From Afipia massiliensis (GTDB lineage Bacteria; Pseudomonadota; Alphaproteobacteria; Rhizobiales; Xanthobacteraceae), in assembly GCF_001006325.2 (NCBI RefSeq), contig NZ_LBIA02000001.1, positions 1,489,501 through 1,553,500 of the forward strand: 64,000 bases of DNA, written 5' to 3'. This document shows, one piece after another, positions 1 through 8,793 of the stretch. Numbering within the stretch: position 1 is the first letter of the stretch; each line of letters opens with the position of its first letter. The translations under genes were made by a program, and so were the position numbers. The notes under the pieces are model-generated. The model was not told the DNA's origin, ran no database searches, and worked only from the letters and a program-made list of their open reading frames with translations.

Positions 1-99
1 GGTACAGATCGCCATTCACCTGATGCAAAAAACCCACATATTAACTGATAATTAACGATGGACCTTGAAGGCGGGGCTGCGAGTTGCTTTGATTGCACC

Positions 100-609
100 A
101 TGAGCACGATCCTTATCGAGGTCCGGCCAGCCAAGGCCTCCGATGCGTCAGCAGTCGCTGCGACGCACGACGAAGCGTGGCGCTCCGCCTACCAGGGAAT
201 CATCCCGGGCGCCGAACTCGAAAAGCTGATCAACCGCCGCGGCCCGCAGTGGTGGGATAGCGCGATCCGAAAAGGCAGCCGCGTCAGCGTCTTGTGCTTC
301 GGCGACAAGGTCGCCGGCTATGCCAATTACGGCCGCAACCGCGCCCGTAGCCTGCATTTCGAAGGCGAAATCTACGAACTTTACTTGCGTCCGGAGTTTC
401 AGGGCCTCGGCTTCGGCCGCCGCCTGTTCACCGCCGCCAAGCGCGACCTGATCCAGAGCGGGCTGAAGAGCATGGTGATCTGGGCGCTGTCGGACAACGA
501 GCCTGCGGTCGAGTTCTACCGCACCCTCGGCGGCCGGATGGTCGCGCGGTCCTCGGAGCGATTCGGCGGCAAGTCGCTCGACAAGGTCGCCTTCGCCTGG
601 ACGGCCTGA
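100..609 (+). CDS. GNAT family N-acetyltransferase
   Basis: This 169-aa protein is a Gcn5-related N-acetyltransferase that would transfer an acetyl group from acetyl-CoA to an unidentified amine. The acetyl-CoA pyrophosphate-binding motif is visible as QGLGFGRR at residues 101-108, and the C-terminal N-x-x-A-x-x-FY-x-x-LGG pattern follows at about 133-145. The frame stays open upstream to 58, but the first 14 codons there read as low-complexity Cys/Gly sequence, so the ATG at 100 is preferred. It stands alone upstream of ppa. The substrate cannot be told from sequence. Confidence 0.85.
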   Translation: MSTILIEVRPAKASDASAVAATHDEAWRSAYQGIIPGAELEKLINRRGPQWWDSAIRKGSRVSVLCFGDKVAGYANYGRNRARSLHFEGEIYELYLRPEFQGLGFGRRLFTAAKRDLIQSGLKSMVIWALSDNEPAVEFYRTLGGRMVARSSERFGGKSLDKVAFAWTA

Positions 610-717
610 GCCTGTTCCTCAGTCTCCTGATACCTTTGGACCGCTTTTTCGGCTTTCGGCACCCGTCCGGATTCGCTAACCAGTCCGCGCATTTGCTCGA
701 ACAGACACAGGCCCGTT

Positions 718-1248
718 ATGCGTATCGACGCGATTTCCATCGGAAAAAATCCGCCCCATGAAGTGAACGTCATCATCGAAGTGCCGGTCGGCGGCGAGCC
801 GATCAAGTACGAGATGGACAAGGAGGCCGGCACGCTGGTGGTCGACCGCTTCCTCTATACGGCGATGCGCTATCCGGGAAATTACGGCTTCATTCCGCAC
901 ACCCTCTCCGACGACGGCGATCCGTGCGACGTGCTGGTCGCCAACACCCGCGCCATCGTGCCAGGTGCGGTGATCGCCGTGCGCCCGGTCGGCGTGCTGT
1001 TCATGGAAGACGAAGCCGGCGGCGACGAGAAGATCATCGCGGTGCCGACCTCGAAGCTGACGCAGCGCTACGACAAGGTGAACAACTACAGCGATCTCCC
1101 CGAGATCACGCTGCAGCAGATCCAGCACTTCTTCGAGCACTACAAGGATCTCGAGCCCAAAAAGTGGGTGAAGGTGCTGCGCTGGGGCGATGCGGAGGAT
1201 GCGCGCAAGCTGATCCTCGAAGGCATCGAGCGCGCTAAGAAAAAGTAG
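718..1248 (+). CDS. ppa: Inorganic pyrophosphatase
   Basis: This is a family I soluble inorganic pyrophosphatase that hydrolyses pyrophosphate to two phosphates in the cytoplasm and so pulls biosynthetic reactions forward. At 176 aa it has the usual bacterial length. The signature DGDPCDV lies at residues 66-72, where the Asp residues bind Mg2+. The conserved Lys/Glu around residues 30-32, the Arg at 44 and the YPGNYGF segment at 52-58 are all present. The start has a full-length family N-terminus ([10 protein letters not shown]). It is a single gene between the acetyltransferase and the M20 peptidase. Confidence 0.97.
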   Translation: MRIDAISIGKNPPHEVNVIIEVPVGGEPIKYEMDKEAGTLVVDRFLYTAMRYPGNYGFIPHTLSDDGDPCDVLVANTRAIVPGAVIAVRPVGVLFMEDEAGGDEKIIAVPTSKLTQRYDKVNNYSDLPEITLQQIQHFFEHYKDLEPKKWVKVLRWGDAEDARKLILEGIERAKKK

Positions 1249-1282
1249 GCGCCATTTTTGAGGCTGCGGAAGGATTCAAACG

Positions 1283-2764
1283 ATGCGCCGTGCAATCAGA
1301 ATCCTCCGCAACCTCGTCCTGCTCCTGATCGCTGCGGTCGTCGTTCTCGCCGGTGTGCTCGGCGTCAATGCGCTGATGCGCACATCCCGCCAGATCGACG
1401 TCGCGGCCGCGCCGCGCGTCGGGGTCGATACCGACGCGGCATCGAAGCGGCTCGCGGAAGCCATTCGCTTCCGGACCATTTCGAATTTCCTCGATCCCGA
1501 ACAGAACGCCGATGCCTTCCGCGGCATGCAGGCCTTCATGCAGGCGAGCTATCCGGCCTTCCATGCCGCAACGAAGCGCGAGGTCGTCGGCAACCTCGGC
1601 CTGCTCTATGCGTGGGAAGGCTCCGAACCGAACGCTGCGCCGATTGCGCTGCTGGCGCATCAGGACGTGGTGCCCATCGCGCCCGGCACCGAAGGCAACT
1701 GGCAGGTGCCGCCGTTCGACGGCGTGGTCCGCGACGGCTTCATCTGGGGCCGCGGCTCGTGGGACGACAAGGGCAATCTGTTCGCGATTCTCGAAGCCGC
1801 CGAACAGCTCATCAAGGAAGGTTTCCGTCCCAAGCGCACGATCTACTTCGCCTTCGGACAGGATGAAGAAGTTTCGGGCCAGCGCGGCGCGAAACAGATC
1901 GCGGCGCTGCTCGCGTCGCGCGGCATCAAGCTCGATTTCGTGCTCGACGAAGGACTGCTGATCACCGACGGCATCATGAAAGGCATCGACAAGCCGATCG
2001 CGCTGATCGGCGTCGCCGAGAAGGGCTATGTCACGCTGACGCTGAATCTGACGGCGACGCCCGGCCATTCGTCGATGCCGCCGCGCCAGTCGGCTATCGG
2101 CATGATGAGCGCGGCGCTGGCGCGGCTTGAGGATCAGCGGTTTCCGGCGAAGATTCGCGGCACCGTACGCGAGATGTTCGACACGCTCGCGCCCGAGATG
2201 AACATACCCAACCGCATCGTGCTGTCGAACCTGTGGCTGCTCAAGCCGGTGCTGAAGCGTGAGCTGGAGAAAGGCGCGACCACCAACGCGATGATCCGCA
2301 CCACCACGGCGCTGACGATCTTCAATGCCGGCAATCAGGATAACGTGCTGCCGGGCAAGGTCGACGCCACGGTGAACTTCCGGCTGCTGCCCGGCGAGAC
2401 CGAGACCAGCATCATCGATCACGTCAAGCGCGCTGCCGCCAACGACAAGATCGCGGTCGCGCCGCGCGCCGGCAACACCGAGCCGCCGCCTGTCACCTCG
2501 ACGGCGAGCGCCTCCTATCGTGCGCTGAACCGCACCATTCGCGAGATTTTTCCTGACGTCGTCGTGGCGCCCGGCCTGATGGTCGCGGCCACCGATTCAC
2601 GGCATTTCGCCGGCGTCACCGACAACATCTTCCGCTTCTCGCCGGTGCGCGCCAATGCCGAAGACCTCACGCGCTTTCACGGCACCAACGAACGACTCAG
2701 CGTCGACAACTACGCCGACATGATCCGGTTCTACCGGCGGCTGGTTCAGAATACGGCGGGGTAG
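1283..2764 (+). CDS. M20 family metallopeptidase, membrane-anchored
   Basis: This 493-aa zinc-dependent M20 peptidase has an N-terminal hydrophobic segment (residues 10-30) that should anchor it to the inner membrane with the enzyme outside. Metal ligands are visible: H126 and D128 in AHQDVVP, the bridging Asp in WDDKG (160-164), the catalytic Glu pair in DEEVSG (194-199), the Asp in LDEG, and the C-terminal His in SRHF. The length and the WGRGSWDDKG context fit the carboxypeptidase-S/PM20D1-like branch, which hydrolyses or condenses N-acyl amino acids. The exact substrate is inferred only. It starts 34 bp after ppa and may be co-transcribed. Confidence 0.9.
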   Translation: MRRAIRILRNLVLLLIAAVVVLAGVLGVNALMRTSRQIDVAAAPRVGVDTDAASKRLAEAIRFRTISNFLDPEQNADAFRGMQAFMQASYPAFHAATKREVVGNLGLLYAWEGSEPNAAPIALLAHQDVVPIAPGTEGNWQVPPFDGVVRDGFIWGRGSWDDKGNLFAILEAAEQLIKEGFRPKRTIYFAFGQDEEVSGQRGAKQIAALLASRGIKLDFVLDEGLLITDGIMKGIDKPIALIGVAEKGYVTLTLNLTATPGHSSMPPRQSAIGMMSAALARLEDQRFPAKIRGTVREMFDTLAPEMNIPNRIVLSNLWLLKPVLKRELEKGATTNAMIRTTTALTIFNAGNQDNVLPGKVDATVNFRLLPGETETSIIDHVKRAAANDKIAVAPRAGNTEPPPVTSTASASYRALNRTIREIFPDVVVAPGLMVAATDSRHFAGVTDNIFRFSPVRANAEDLTRFHGTNERLSVDNYADMIRFYRRLVQNTAG

Positions 2765-2768
2765 CTTC

Positions 2769-2850
2769 CGTCATTGCGAGCGAAGCGAAGCAATCCAGAG
2801 CCACAAGTGAAGACTGGATTGCTTCGTCGCAAGCGCTCCTCGCAATGACG
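2769..2850. repeat. Dispersed palindromic repeat, family A, copy 1
   Basis: This 82-bp element fills the gap between the convergent M20 peptidase and folD genes. Its ends are inverted copies of CGTCATTGCGAG, and an internal inverted pair reads GAAGCAATCC/GGATTGCTTC. A second copy lies at 15763-15851. Elements of this type are numerous between genes in Bradyrhizobium-like genomes. Here it could act as a bidirectional mRNA 3' end, since both flanking genes stop into it. Confidence 0.8.
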
Positions 2851-2853
2851 CGA

Positions 2854-3738
2854 TTACACAGCCGGCGCCTTGAGCCCCTTGATCGCGCAGGCCGCGCGCA
2901 GCGTGTTTACCAGCAGGCACGCCACCGTCATCTGACCGACGCCGCCGGGCACCGGCGTGATAGCGCCGGCCACGCCGAGCGCCTCCTCATAGGCGACATC
3001 GCCGACCAGCTTGTTTTTGCCGTCCGCGCCCGGACTACGATTGATGCCGACATCGATCACGGTTGCCCCTCGCTTGATCCAGTCGGCCTTGACCATTTCC
3101 GGCTTGCCGACAGCAGCAAGCAGCAGATCGGCATTCTTGCAGATGGCTGCAAGATCGCGCGTGCGCGAATGCGCAATGGTCACCGTGGCGTTTTCGTTGA
3201 GCAGCAGTTGCACCAGCGGACGGCCCACCAGATTCGAGCGACCGATGATGACGGCGTTCATGCCTTCCAGCGAGGCGTGAACCGTCTTGGCGAGGATGAT
3301 GCAGCCGAGCGGCGTGCACGGCGTCAGCGCGGGCAGACCGTTGGCGAGCCGGCCGGCATTGATCGGGTGCAGGCCGTCCACGTCCTTCGCCGGATTGATG
3401 GCGTTGATCACGGTTTGCGTGTCGAGCCCCTTCGGCAGCGGCAACTGTACAAGAATGCCGTGCACGCTGGCGTCGGCATTCAGTTTTGCAATCAGCGCCA
3501 GCAGATCAGCCTGCGGTGTATCCGCAGCGAGCTTGTGCTCGAACGACGCCATGCCGGCGGCTTCGGTCTGCTTCGCTTTGTTGCGGACGTAGACCTCGGA
3601 GGCCGGATCGTTGCCCACCAAAACCACCGCCAGACCCGGCGTCAGTCCGTGATCGCGCTTCACACGCGTCACTTCATCCGCGACGCGCGCGCGCAGATCG
3701 GCGGCAATGATTTTTCCATCGATGATCTTGGCTGACAT
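2854..3738 (-). CDS. folD: Bifunctional methylenetetrahydrofolate dehydrogenase/cyclohydrolase FolD
   Basis: FolD interconverts 5,10-methylene-, methenyl- and 10-formyl-tetrahydrofolate using NADP, supplying one-carbon units for purines and formyl-Met-tRNA. The protein is 294 aa, the normal length. The catalytic YVRNK segment, the QLPLP substrate-site motif, the GRSNLVGRP nucleotide-binding turn and the C-terminal PVPGGVG motif are all visible. The gene ends a few bases from a family A palindromic repeat and is followed upstream by the DUF167 gene in the same orientation (13-bp gap), so the two probably share a transcript. Confidence 0.97.
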   Translation of the reverse strand: MSAKIIDGKIIAADLRARVADEVTRVKRDHGLTPGLAVVLVGNDPASEVYVRNKAKQTEAAGMASFEHKLAADTPQADLLALIAKLNADASVHGILVQLPLPKGLDTQTVINAINPAKDVDGLHPINAGRLANGLPALTPCTPLGCIILAKTVHASLEGMNAVIIGRSNLVGRPLVQLLLNENATVTIAHSRTRDLAAICKNADLLLAAVGKPEMVKADWIKRGATVIDVGINRSPGADGKNKLVGDVAYEEALGVAGAITPVPGGVGQMTVACLLVNTLRAACAIKGLKAPAV

Positions 3739-3751
3739 CCGGTTTCTTTCG

Positions 3752-4075
3752 TCAGGAGCCTGTTGTCTTGGTCAGGGCGTGCAAGGCATCGCCCAATGTC
3801 TTGGGATCGCCGTCCACCGCGACCTGCTTCAGCCGCGAGGTCACGCCGGACAGCACCCGCACATGGCTTTTCGGCACGCGAAGCGCCTTTGCGAGCAATT
3901 CGGTCACCGCGCGATTGGCTTCGCCGCCCTCGGCGATGGCGCGGACCCGGACTTTCACGACGCTGCGGCCGTTGGCCAGGGTTTCAATGCCGTCGATCGC
4001 GTCAAGCCCGCCGCGCGGGGTGACGCGCAATGCGACGCTGATGCCTTGAACGGAAAAGCGCCAAGGAAGACTCAA
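3752..4075 (-). CDS. DUF167 (UPF0235) family protein
   Basis: This 107-aa protein belongs to the DUF167/UPF0235 (YggU-like) family of small conserved cytoplasmic proteins with no established activity. Family features are the [13 protein letters not shown] segment near residue 18, the GEANRAV motif and the [12 protein letters not shown] segment. It sits between yggT and folD on the same strand, and the yggT-DUF167 pairing is widespread in bacteria, which supports the call but not a function. Confidence 0.9.
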   Translation of the reverse strand: MSLPWRFSVQGISVALRVTPRGGLDAIDGIETLANGRSVVKVRVRAIAEGGEANRAVTELLAKALRVPKSHVRVLSGVTSRLKQVAVDGDPKTLGDALHALTKTTGS

Positions 4076-4115
4076 GGACAGCTCATGCGAGTCAAGGAAC
4101 CGGGCGGCCTCGCGG

Positions 4116-4406
4116 TCAGATCACGTTCGGATAGATGTAGTAGGCAATCACGCGCTGGACGAACATGATGATGAGGATGACGATGATCGGCGAAATATCG
4201 AGGCCGCCGAAATTCGGCATGATGTTCCTGATCGGCCGTAGCACCGGCTCAGTAATCTTGTAGAGGAACTCGGCCACCGACGCGACGAACCCGTTGCGGG
4301 TGTTCACGACGTTGAAGGCGATCAGCCAGGACAGGATCGCCGAGGCGATCAGCAGCCAGACATACAGATCCAGGACGATGTTGATGATGTCGAGAATGGC
4401 GCGCAT
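4116..4406 (-). CDS. YggT family membrane protein
   Basis: This 96-aa integral membrane protein is in the YggT family. It has a hydrophobic segment at residues 5-33 and another at 68-90, joined by the conserved YKITEPVLRPIR segment at 49-60. YggT proteins are linked to osmotic shock tolerance and to organising membrane or division proteins, though the mechanism is unsettled. The frame stays open upstream as far as 4670, but that extension would run through the tRNA-Ala gene. The ATG at 4406 (MRAILDI) gives the standard family N-terminus. It heads a yggT-DUF167-folD gene run. Confidence 0.92.
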   Translation of the reverse strand: MRAILDIINIVLDLYVWLLIASAILSWLIAFNVVNTRNGFVASVAEFLYKITEPVLRPIRNIMPNFGGLDISPIIVILIIMFVQRVIAYYIYPNVI

Positions 4407-4585
4407 GGGGTGCTGGCTCGCTTCCGGGGACTGCCGCCTCAATACCGGTTCGCGGCGACGCAAACAAGGGAGGTTCCGGGTCCAAAAGCGCCGAAAACAT
4501 TGATTTTTGGCGTTCTTGACTTGGCCATGATCGGGATTGTAAATGGCCCCACTTGTCCGCCGTCGCCGTTTGGCCGGCCGATTAA

Positions 4586-4661
<76 letters not shown>

Positions 4662-4715
4662 ACACTTCAAAAATAGTACGACATGCTGTCAGCCAGTGCA
4701 CAAAGCGCTGCTTTT

Positions 4716-4806
4716 CGTCATGCCCGGGCTTGTCCCGGGCATCCACGTCTTCACCCGGCTGCGTTTGACAAGACGTGGATGGCCGGGACGACGCCCGGCC
4801 ATGACG
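4716..4806. repeat. Dispersed palindromic repeat, family B, copy 1
   Basis: The roughly 91-bp element is flanked by inverted CGTCATG/CATGACG and contains CCCGGGCTTGTCCCGGG followed by inverted ATCCACGTCTT/AAGACGTGGAT. A related copy lies at 39901-39987. It occupies the space between tRNA-Ala and the hydrolase-OsmC gene and would form a long hairpin in RNA. Confidence 0.75.
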
Positions 4807-4859
4807 ATGCTAAACTTCGGACATGCAGGCGCACGCACGCGCAATCTCAGGGGCCGAGC

Positions 4860-6083
4860 ATGCCGACCGAAAAGTTTCAGTTTCCCGGGTCAGACGGACA
4901 ACTACTGGCGGCCTCGCTGGACCTGCCGGACGGCGCGCCGGTCGCATACGCCCTGTTTGCGCATTGCTTCACCTGCGGCCAGAATGTGCTGGCCGCCAAG
5001 CGGATCGCCGAGGGGCTGGCGAAGCATGGCATCGCCACGCTCCGGTTCGATTTCACCGGCATCGGCGCCAGCGAAGGCGAATTCGCCAACACGACGTTTT
5101 CATCGAATATCGCCGATCTGGTGCTGGCCGCGGACCATCTGCGAAAAACCCAGCGCGCACCGTCCATCCTGATCGGGCATAGCCTCGGCGGCGCGGCCAT
5201 TCTCGCCGCGGCATCACTGATCCCGGAAGCGAAATGCATCGCCACCGTCGCGGCACCCTCGGACCCGTCGCATGTCACACACCTGTTTAAGGATTCCATT
5301 CCAGAGATCCGCGAGAAAGGCGAACTGGAGGTGTCGCTGGCGGGCCGGCCGTTCCGCATCAAGCGCGAATTCCTCGACGACATCGCCGAGCACAGGCTGA
5401 CCGACACCGTCGCGAAACTCCACAAGCCGTTGCTGATCTTTCATTCGCCCACCGATGACTATGTCGGCATCGACAACGCGACCCGCCTTTTCGTCGCGGC
5501 GAAACATCCCAAGAGTTTCATCTCGCTGACCGGCGCGGACCATCTGCTGACGCAAAAGCGCGATGCGGTCTATGTCGCCGACATGATCGCGGCCTGGGCG
5601 ATGCGTTTTCTCGATGCTGCGCCTGCAACGGACGTGGTGATACCGAATCCTGCCGCAGGCGTCGTCATGGTCAGCGAAACCGGCGCAAGCAAGCTTCAGA
5701 ACATGATCGCCGCGGGCAAGCACCGAGTTCTTGCCGACGAACCGCTCGAAGTCGGCGGTCTCGATACTGGACCCGGCCCTTACGACTTCCTGCTCGGCGC
5801 GCTTGGCGCCTGCACCTCGATGACGATGCGGCTTTATGCCGAGCGAAAATCCATTCCACTGGTGCGCACCACCGTGTCGCTGCAGCACAGCCGCGTCCAT
5901 GCCAAGGATTGCGAGGACTGCGAAACCAAGGAAGGCATGATCAGCCGGATCGAGCGCACCATTGCGATGGAAGGCGATCTCGACTCCGAGCAGCGCGCGA
6001 AGCTGATGGAAATCGCCGACAAGTGCCCGGTTCACCGCACGCTGACGTCGGAAATCGCCATCGTGACGCGAACGGCGGAGTAA
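4860..6083 (+). CDS. Bifunctional alpha/beta hydrolase/OsmC family protein
   Basis: This 407-aa protein joins two domains. Residues 1-260 are an alpha/beta hydrolase with nucleophile elbow GHSLGG (Ser108), an acidic residue in PTDDYV and a His in GADHLL. Residues from about 265 to the end are an OsmC/Ohr-like domain with the two expected Cys contexts, GACTSM and DKCPVH, which in OsmC proteins reduce organic hydroperoxides. This fusion is a known architecture in proteobacteria. The hydrolase may release a peroxidised acyl or thioester substrate for the second domain, which is inference. The frame is open from 4683, but the ATG at 4860 gives the family start and lies beyond the upstream repeat. 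Confidence 0.92.
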   Translation: MPTEKFQFPGSDGQLLAASLDLPDGAPVAYALFAHCFTCGQNVLAAKRIAEGLAKHGIATLRFDFTGIGASEGEFANTTFSSNIADLVLAADHLRKTQRAPSILIGHSLGGAAILAAASLIPEAKCIATVAAPSDPSHVTHLFKDSIPEIREKGELEVSLAGRPFRIKREFLDDIAEHRLTDTVAKLHKPLLIFHSPTDDYVGIDNATRLFVAAKHPKSFISLTGADHLLTQKRDAVYVADMIAAWAMRFLDAAPATDVVIPNPAAGVVMVSETGASKLQNMIAAGKHRVLADEPLEVGGLDTGPGPYDFLLGALGACTSMTMRLYAERKSIPLVRTTVSLQHSRVHAKDCEDCETKEGMISRIERTIAMEGDLDSEQRAKLMEIADKCPVHRTLTSEIAIVTRTAE

Positions 6084-6105
6084 GAGTCCAGATAAAGCCG
6101 CTGTT

Positions 6106-6240
6106 GACCCCCACCCCGGCGCTACGCGCCGACCCTCCCCACAAGGGGGAGGGATGACAAAAGAACCGCGCGTGCCGCACCTCCTTTCCCTCCCCTCGAT
6201 GGGGAGGGTGGCTGACCGAAGGTCAGCCGGGTGGGGTGAA
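6106..6240. repeat. Dispersed palindromic repeat, family C
   Basis: This GC-rich element has ends CCCCACCCCGGC and GCCGGGTGGGG in inverted orientation, with internal CCCTCCCC/GGGGAGGG palindromes. It lies just after the hydrolase-OsmC stop codon and just before the convergent amidotransferase stop, and could serve both as a transcript end. Confidence 0.7.
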
Positions 6241-6263
6241 ATCAGCAAGCTGATGGAGGCGAA

Positions 6264-7061
6264 CTACTCCGCCGCGAGCGATGCAATCGGCGAGGGCGGC
6301 GGCCGATGCAGCCAGCCATCGAGGAACGCCGTCAGCCAGGCGCGTTCCGCAAGATCGTGGACCATGCGCCCGGTGAAATGCTCGGCACGGGTGCGCGCGC
6401 CCGGAAGCGACATGCGCTCGTGCCCGCGCGTGGTCCAGCGGTGCAGCATCGCGTGGGTCACATCGGGATGAAACTGGATGCCGAAGCAGCGCCCGGTGCG
6501 GAATGCCTGCACCGGAAAGTCGTCGCCCTCGGCCAGTTGCTCGGTGCCGGCGGGAAGCTCGAAGCCCTCGCGGTGCCATTGATAGACATGATCCGGCCAG
6601 TGCGAGCAGATCTTCCGGCCGGCCTCGGTGGGGCGGATCGGATAGTAACCGACCTCGGCGCGGCCTTCGGGATGCGGCGCGACCTTTGCCCCGAGATGCT
6701 TGGCCAGCATTTGCGCGCCAAGGCAGATTCCGAGATAGGGCCGCTGCTCCTTCAGCGGCACGGCAAGCCAGTCGATCTCGCGGCGGATGAAATCCTCATT
6801 GTCGTTGGCGCTCATCGGCCCGCCGAAGGTGATCGCCCCGGCATAATGGTCGAGGGTTTCAGGCAGCGGATCGCCGAACACCGGGCGGCGGACGTCGAGG
6901 GGATGGCCCATGGCGCGCAGCGCGTTGCCGACCCGGCCGGGCGTGGACATCGGACCATGCAGGATGATGAGCACCGGAAGCGCGGTGAAACGGCCGCATG
7001 TGGTCAGGCCAAACGTCGTTGGTCCGAAACCGATTGGTCGATCACCATCAGGCCGCAGCAT
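6264..7061 (-). CDS. Class I glutamine amidotransferase
   Basis: This 265-aa protein is a GATase1-type glutamine amidotransferase. The catalytic Cys113 is in GICLGAQ and the catalytic His is in GIQFHPDV. Stand-alone members of this group resemble GMP-synthase glutaminase domains or gamma-glutamyl peptide hydrolases. Nothing nearby indicates the acceptor. The frame also opens at a TTG at 7094, but the ATG at 7061 is preceded by GAAGAAGG at good spacing and is preferred. The stop lies against a palindromic repeat shared with the convergent hydrolase-OsmC gene. Confidence 0.88.
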   Translation of the reverse strand: MLRPDGDRPIGFGPTTFGLTTCGRFTALPVLIILHGPMSTPGRVGNALRAMGHPLDVRRPVFGDPLPETLDHYAGAITFGGPMSANDNEDFIRREIDWLAVPLKEQRPYLGICLGAQMLAKHLGAKVAPHPEGRAEVGYYPIRPTEAGRKICSHWPDHVYQWHREGFELPAGTEQLAEGDDFPVQAFRTGRCFGIQFHPDVTHAMLHRWTTRGHERMSLPGARTRAEHFTGRMVHDLAERAWLTAFLDGWLHRPPPSPIASLAAE

Positions 7062-7250
7062 CGACGCGCCTTCTTCAATCCTCGCGGAGAACAAGCTTCT
7101 CCATTGAACGCCTAAATCGAAAATATTGTGTTGCCGGGGCGGCGTCGAGCCGGGATTTTCGCGGACGTGCTCTGCGCAAGACCTGATTTGGCCTGTCCGA
7201 AACCCGTGTCCACTTTGCGCTGCGCGGCCCTTCGGGTCGGGATCGTGTCT

Positions 7251-8027
7251 TCAGCGCTTCTGCTGCACCCGCGCGACCGACGCCAGCACGAGGCTGCGCG
7301 GGGCAAACCGCAGCATGAACGGGATCATCCGCACGCCCACGCCGGGCAGCACCAGCCGCTTGTTCGACATCAGCCCTCGATAGCCGGCCCGCGCCACGGC
7401 GGCAGCCGACAGGTTCAGCACTGCTGAATCGAGACCCGGCTTAAAGCCCGCCACGCCCTGAAACTCGGTCGGGACGGTGCCCGGACACAAGGCCGTGACC
7501 CGCACGCCCTTCGGCCCCAGTTCGCCCCGCATCGCTTCGGTGAACGACAGCACGTAGGCCTTGGTGGCGTAGTAGACCGCCATCCGGGGGCCGGGCAGGA
7601 ACGACGCAATCGAGGCGACGTTGAGGATGCCGCCGCGATGGCGGACCAGGCTGTCGGCAAAGCGCAGCGTCAGATCGGTGAGCACGCAAACATTCAGATC
7701 GACCATCGCCAGTTGCTGCGCGCGATCGAGCTCGACGGCTTCCCCGAACAGGCCATAGCCCGCGTTGTTGACGACGGTATCGACCTCGGCGTCCATCACC
7801 TTCAGCGACGCTTCGATCTTGTCGCAGGCGCCGGGCGCGCTGAGATCGCAAGCCAGAATCGCCGGACGCGGATGTCCCGCGGCGGCGATCTCGTCGGCAA
7901 GCTGTTTAAGGCGATCCTCGCGGCGGGCAACCAGCACCGTGCTGGCGCCGTGCAGCGCGAAAATGCGCGCCAGCTCGGCGCCGATGCCCGACGAGGCGCC
8001 CGTAATCAGCGTGACACGTTTGGTCAT
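7251..8027 (-). CDS. SDR family NAD(P)-dependent oxidoreductase
   Basis: This 258-aa classical short-chain dehydrogenase has the cofactor motif TGASSGIG at residues 9-16, NNAG in the middle, a catalytic Ser in VASIAS and YYATK as the Tyr-x-x-x-Lys pair. An Arg pair (ARRED) after the second beta strand suggests NADP preference. The substrate is unknown. The ATG at 8027 gives the compact family N-terminus, and the 15 extra codons upstream are not needed. The 190-bp gap before the amidotransferase holds only a degenerate repeat-like stretch. Confidence 0.88.
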   Translation of the reverse strand: MTKRVTLITGASSGIGAELARIFALHGASTVLVARREDRLKQLADEIAAAGHPRPAILACDLSAPGACDKIEASLKVMDAEVDTVVNNAGYGLFGEAVELDRAQQLAMVDLNVCVLTDLTLRFADSLVRHRGGILNVASIASFLPGPRMAVYYATKAYVLSFTEAMRGELGPKGVRVTALCPGTVPTEFQGVAGFKPGLDSAVLNLSAAAVARAGYRGLMSNKRLVLPGVGVRMIPFMLRFAPRSLVLASVARVQQKR

Positions 8028-8094
8028 GGATGCATTCGGTTGTCTTGGGTCTGGCGAAAACGAAGCGAACAAAAATAAGAAGAAAAATGACGTG

Positions 8095-8646
8095 CTATGT
8101 CGCGGTGTCCGGGGTCAGCCTGCCATCGGCGACACGGTGCTTGATATTGAGACGATCGCGGGAGGAAATGCCGAGCAGGTCCGCGGCGCGCCAGACAACA
8201 TTGTCCTCGAACTCAGAGACGTGGCCGTCGGCAAACACCAGCTCCCACATCATCTCGATGATGCGAAGCCGGCCTTCCTCGTTGACCGAGCGCATGATCA
8301 CGCTGGTGAAGCGATAGAGGTCCACCGCCTCGCCCTCGACCAGCGTCGCGTCCGCAATCAGTTTTGCGGCCGTCCCAGGGTCGAGATCGAAACGATATTC
8401 GAGCAGCGCGTGCAGTTTGCGCTTTTCGGCCTCGGTCGGCTCGCCGTCGAGTGAAATCACATGGATGAGAAGTGCGGCAGCCGCCAGCCGGTAGTCACCA
8501 TCGGCGAAGGTGCGCGTTTCTGATCCTGCGGGGGAAACAACGTCAGCGATGAAGTGGCGTAATCTGTCGAGCATCAATCTCTGCAATCGAAAACGGGACT
8601 CGGTCGAAGACGTGATTTCCGAGAGGTCGATACGGTTCTCGGTCAT
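8095..8646 (-). CDS. TerB-like (tellurite resistance) family protein
   Basis: This 183-aa, largely alpha-helical acidic protein matches the TerB/TerB-like helical domain from about residue 45 onward, with the repeated D-G-x-x-x-x-E pattern in SLDGEPTEAEK and FADGHVSEFED. TerB-like domains are metal-binding helical bundles associated with membrane stress functions, and single-gene family members have no assigned role. It lies between an SDR and an adenylate cyclase, all on the minus strand with 67-147-bp gaps, so an operon is possible but not obvious. Confidence 0.75.
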   Translation of the reverse strand: MTENRIDLSEITSSTESRFRLQRLMLDRLRHFIADVVSPAGSETRTFADGDYRLAAAALLIHVISLDGEPTEAEKRKLHALLEYRFDLDPGTAAKLIADATLVEGEAVDLYRFTSVIMRSVNEEGRLRIIEMMWELVFADGHVSEFEDNVVWRAADLLGISSRDRLNIKHRVADGRLTPDTAT

Positions 8647-8793
8647 GCCCAACAAAAGTCTAAGGCACAAGATCGTCAGGTTCTATGGCCTGAAAATGAA
8701 ACTCTGGCAATCTCGCGCCCGGTTCCGGCCCCCTTCAACCCTGCCGTGCGCCCGGAAGCCGTCGCGGGTGCAACGGACTCCGACACAATCTCG

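Noticed and set aside
1235-2422. Long minus-strand open frame opposite the M20 peptidase
   Set aside because: Its product is Arg/His-rich with no family resemblance, and the plus-strand gene has complete catalytic motifs. It is a GC-bias shadow.
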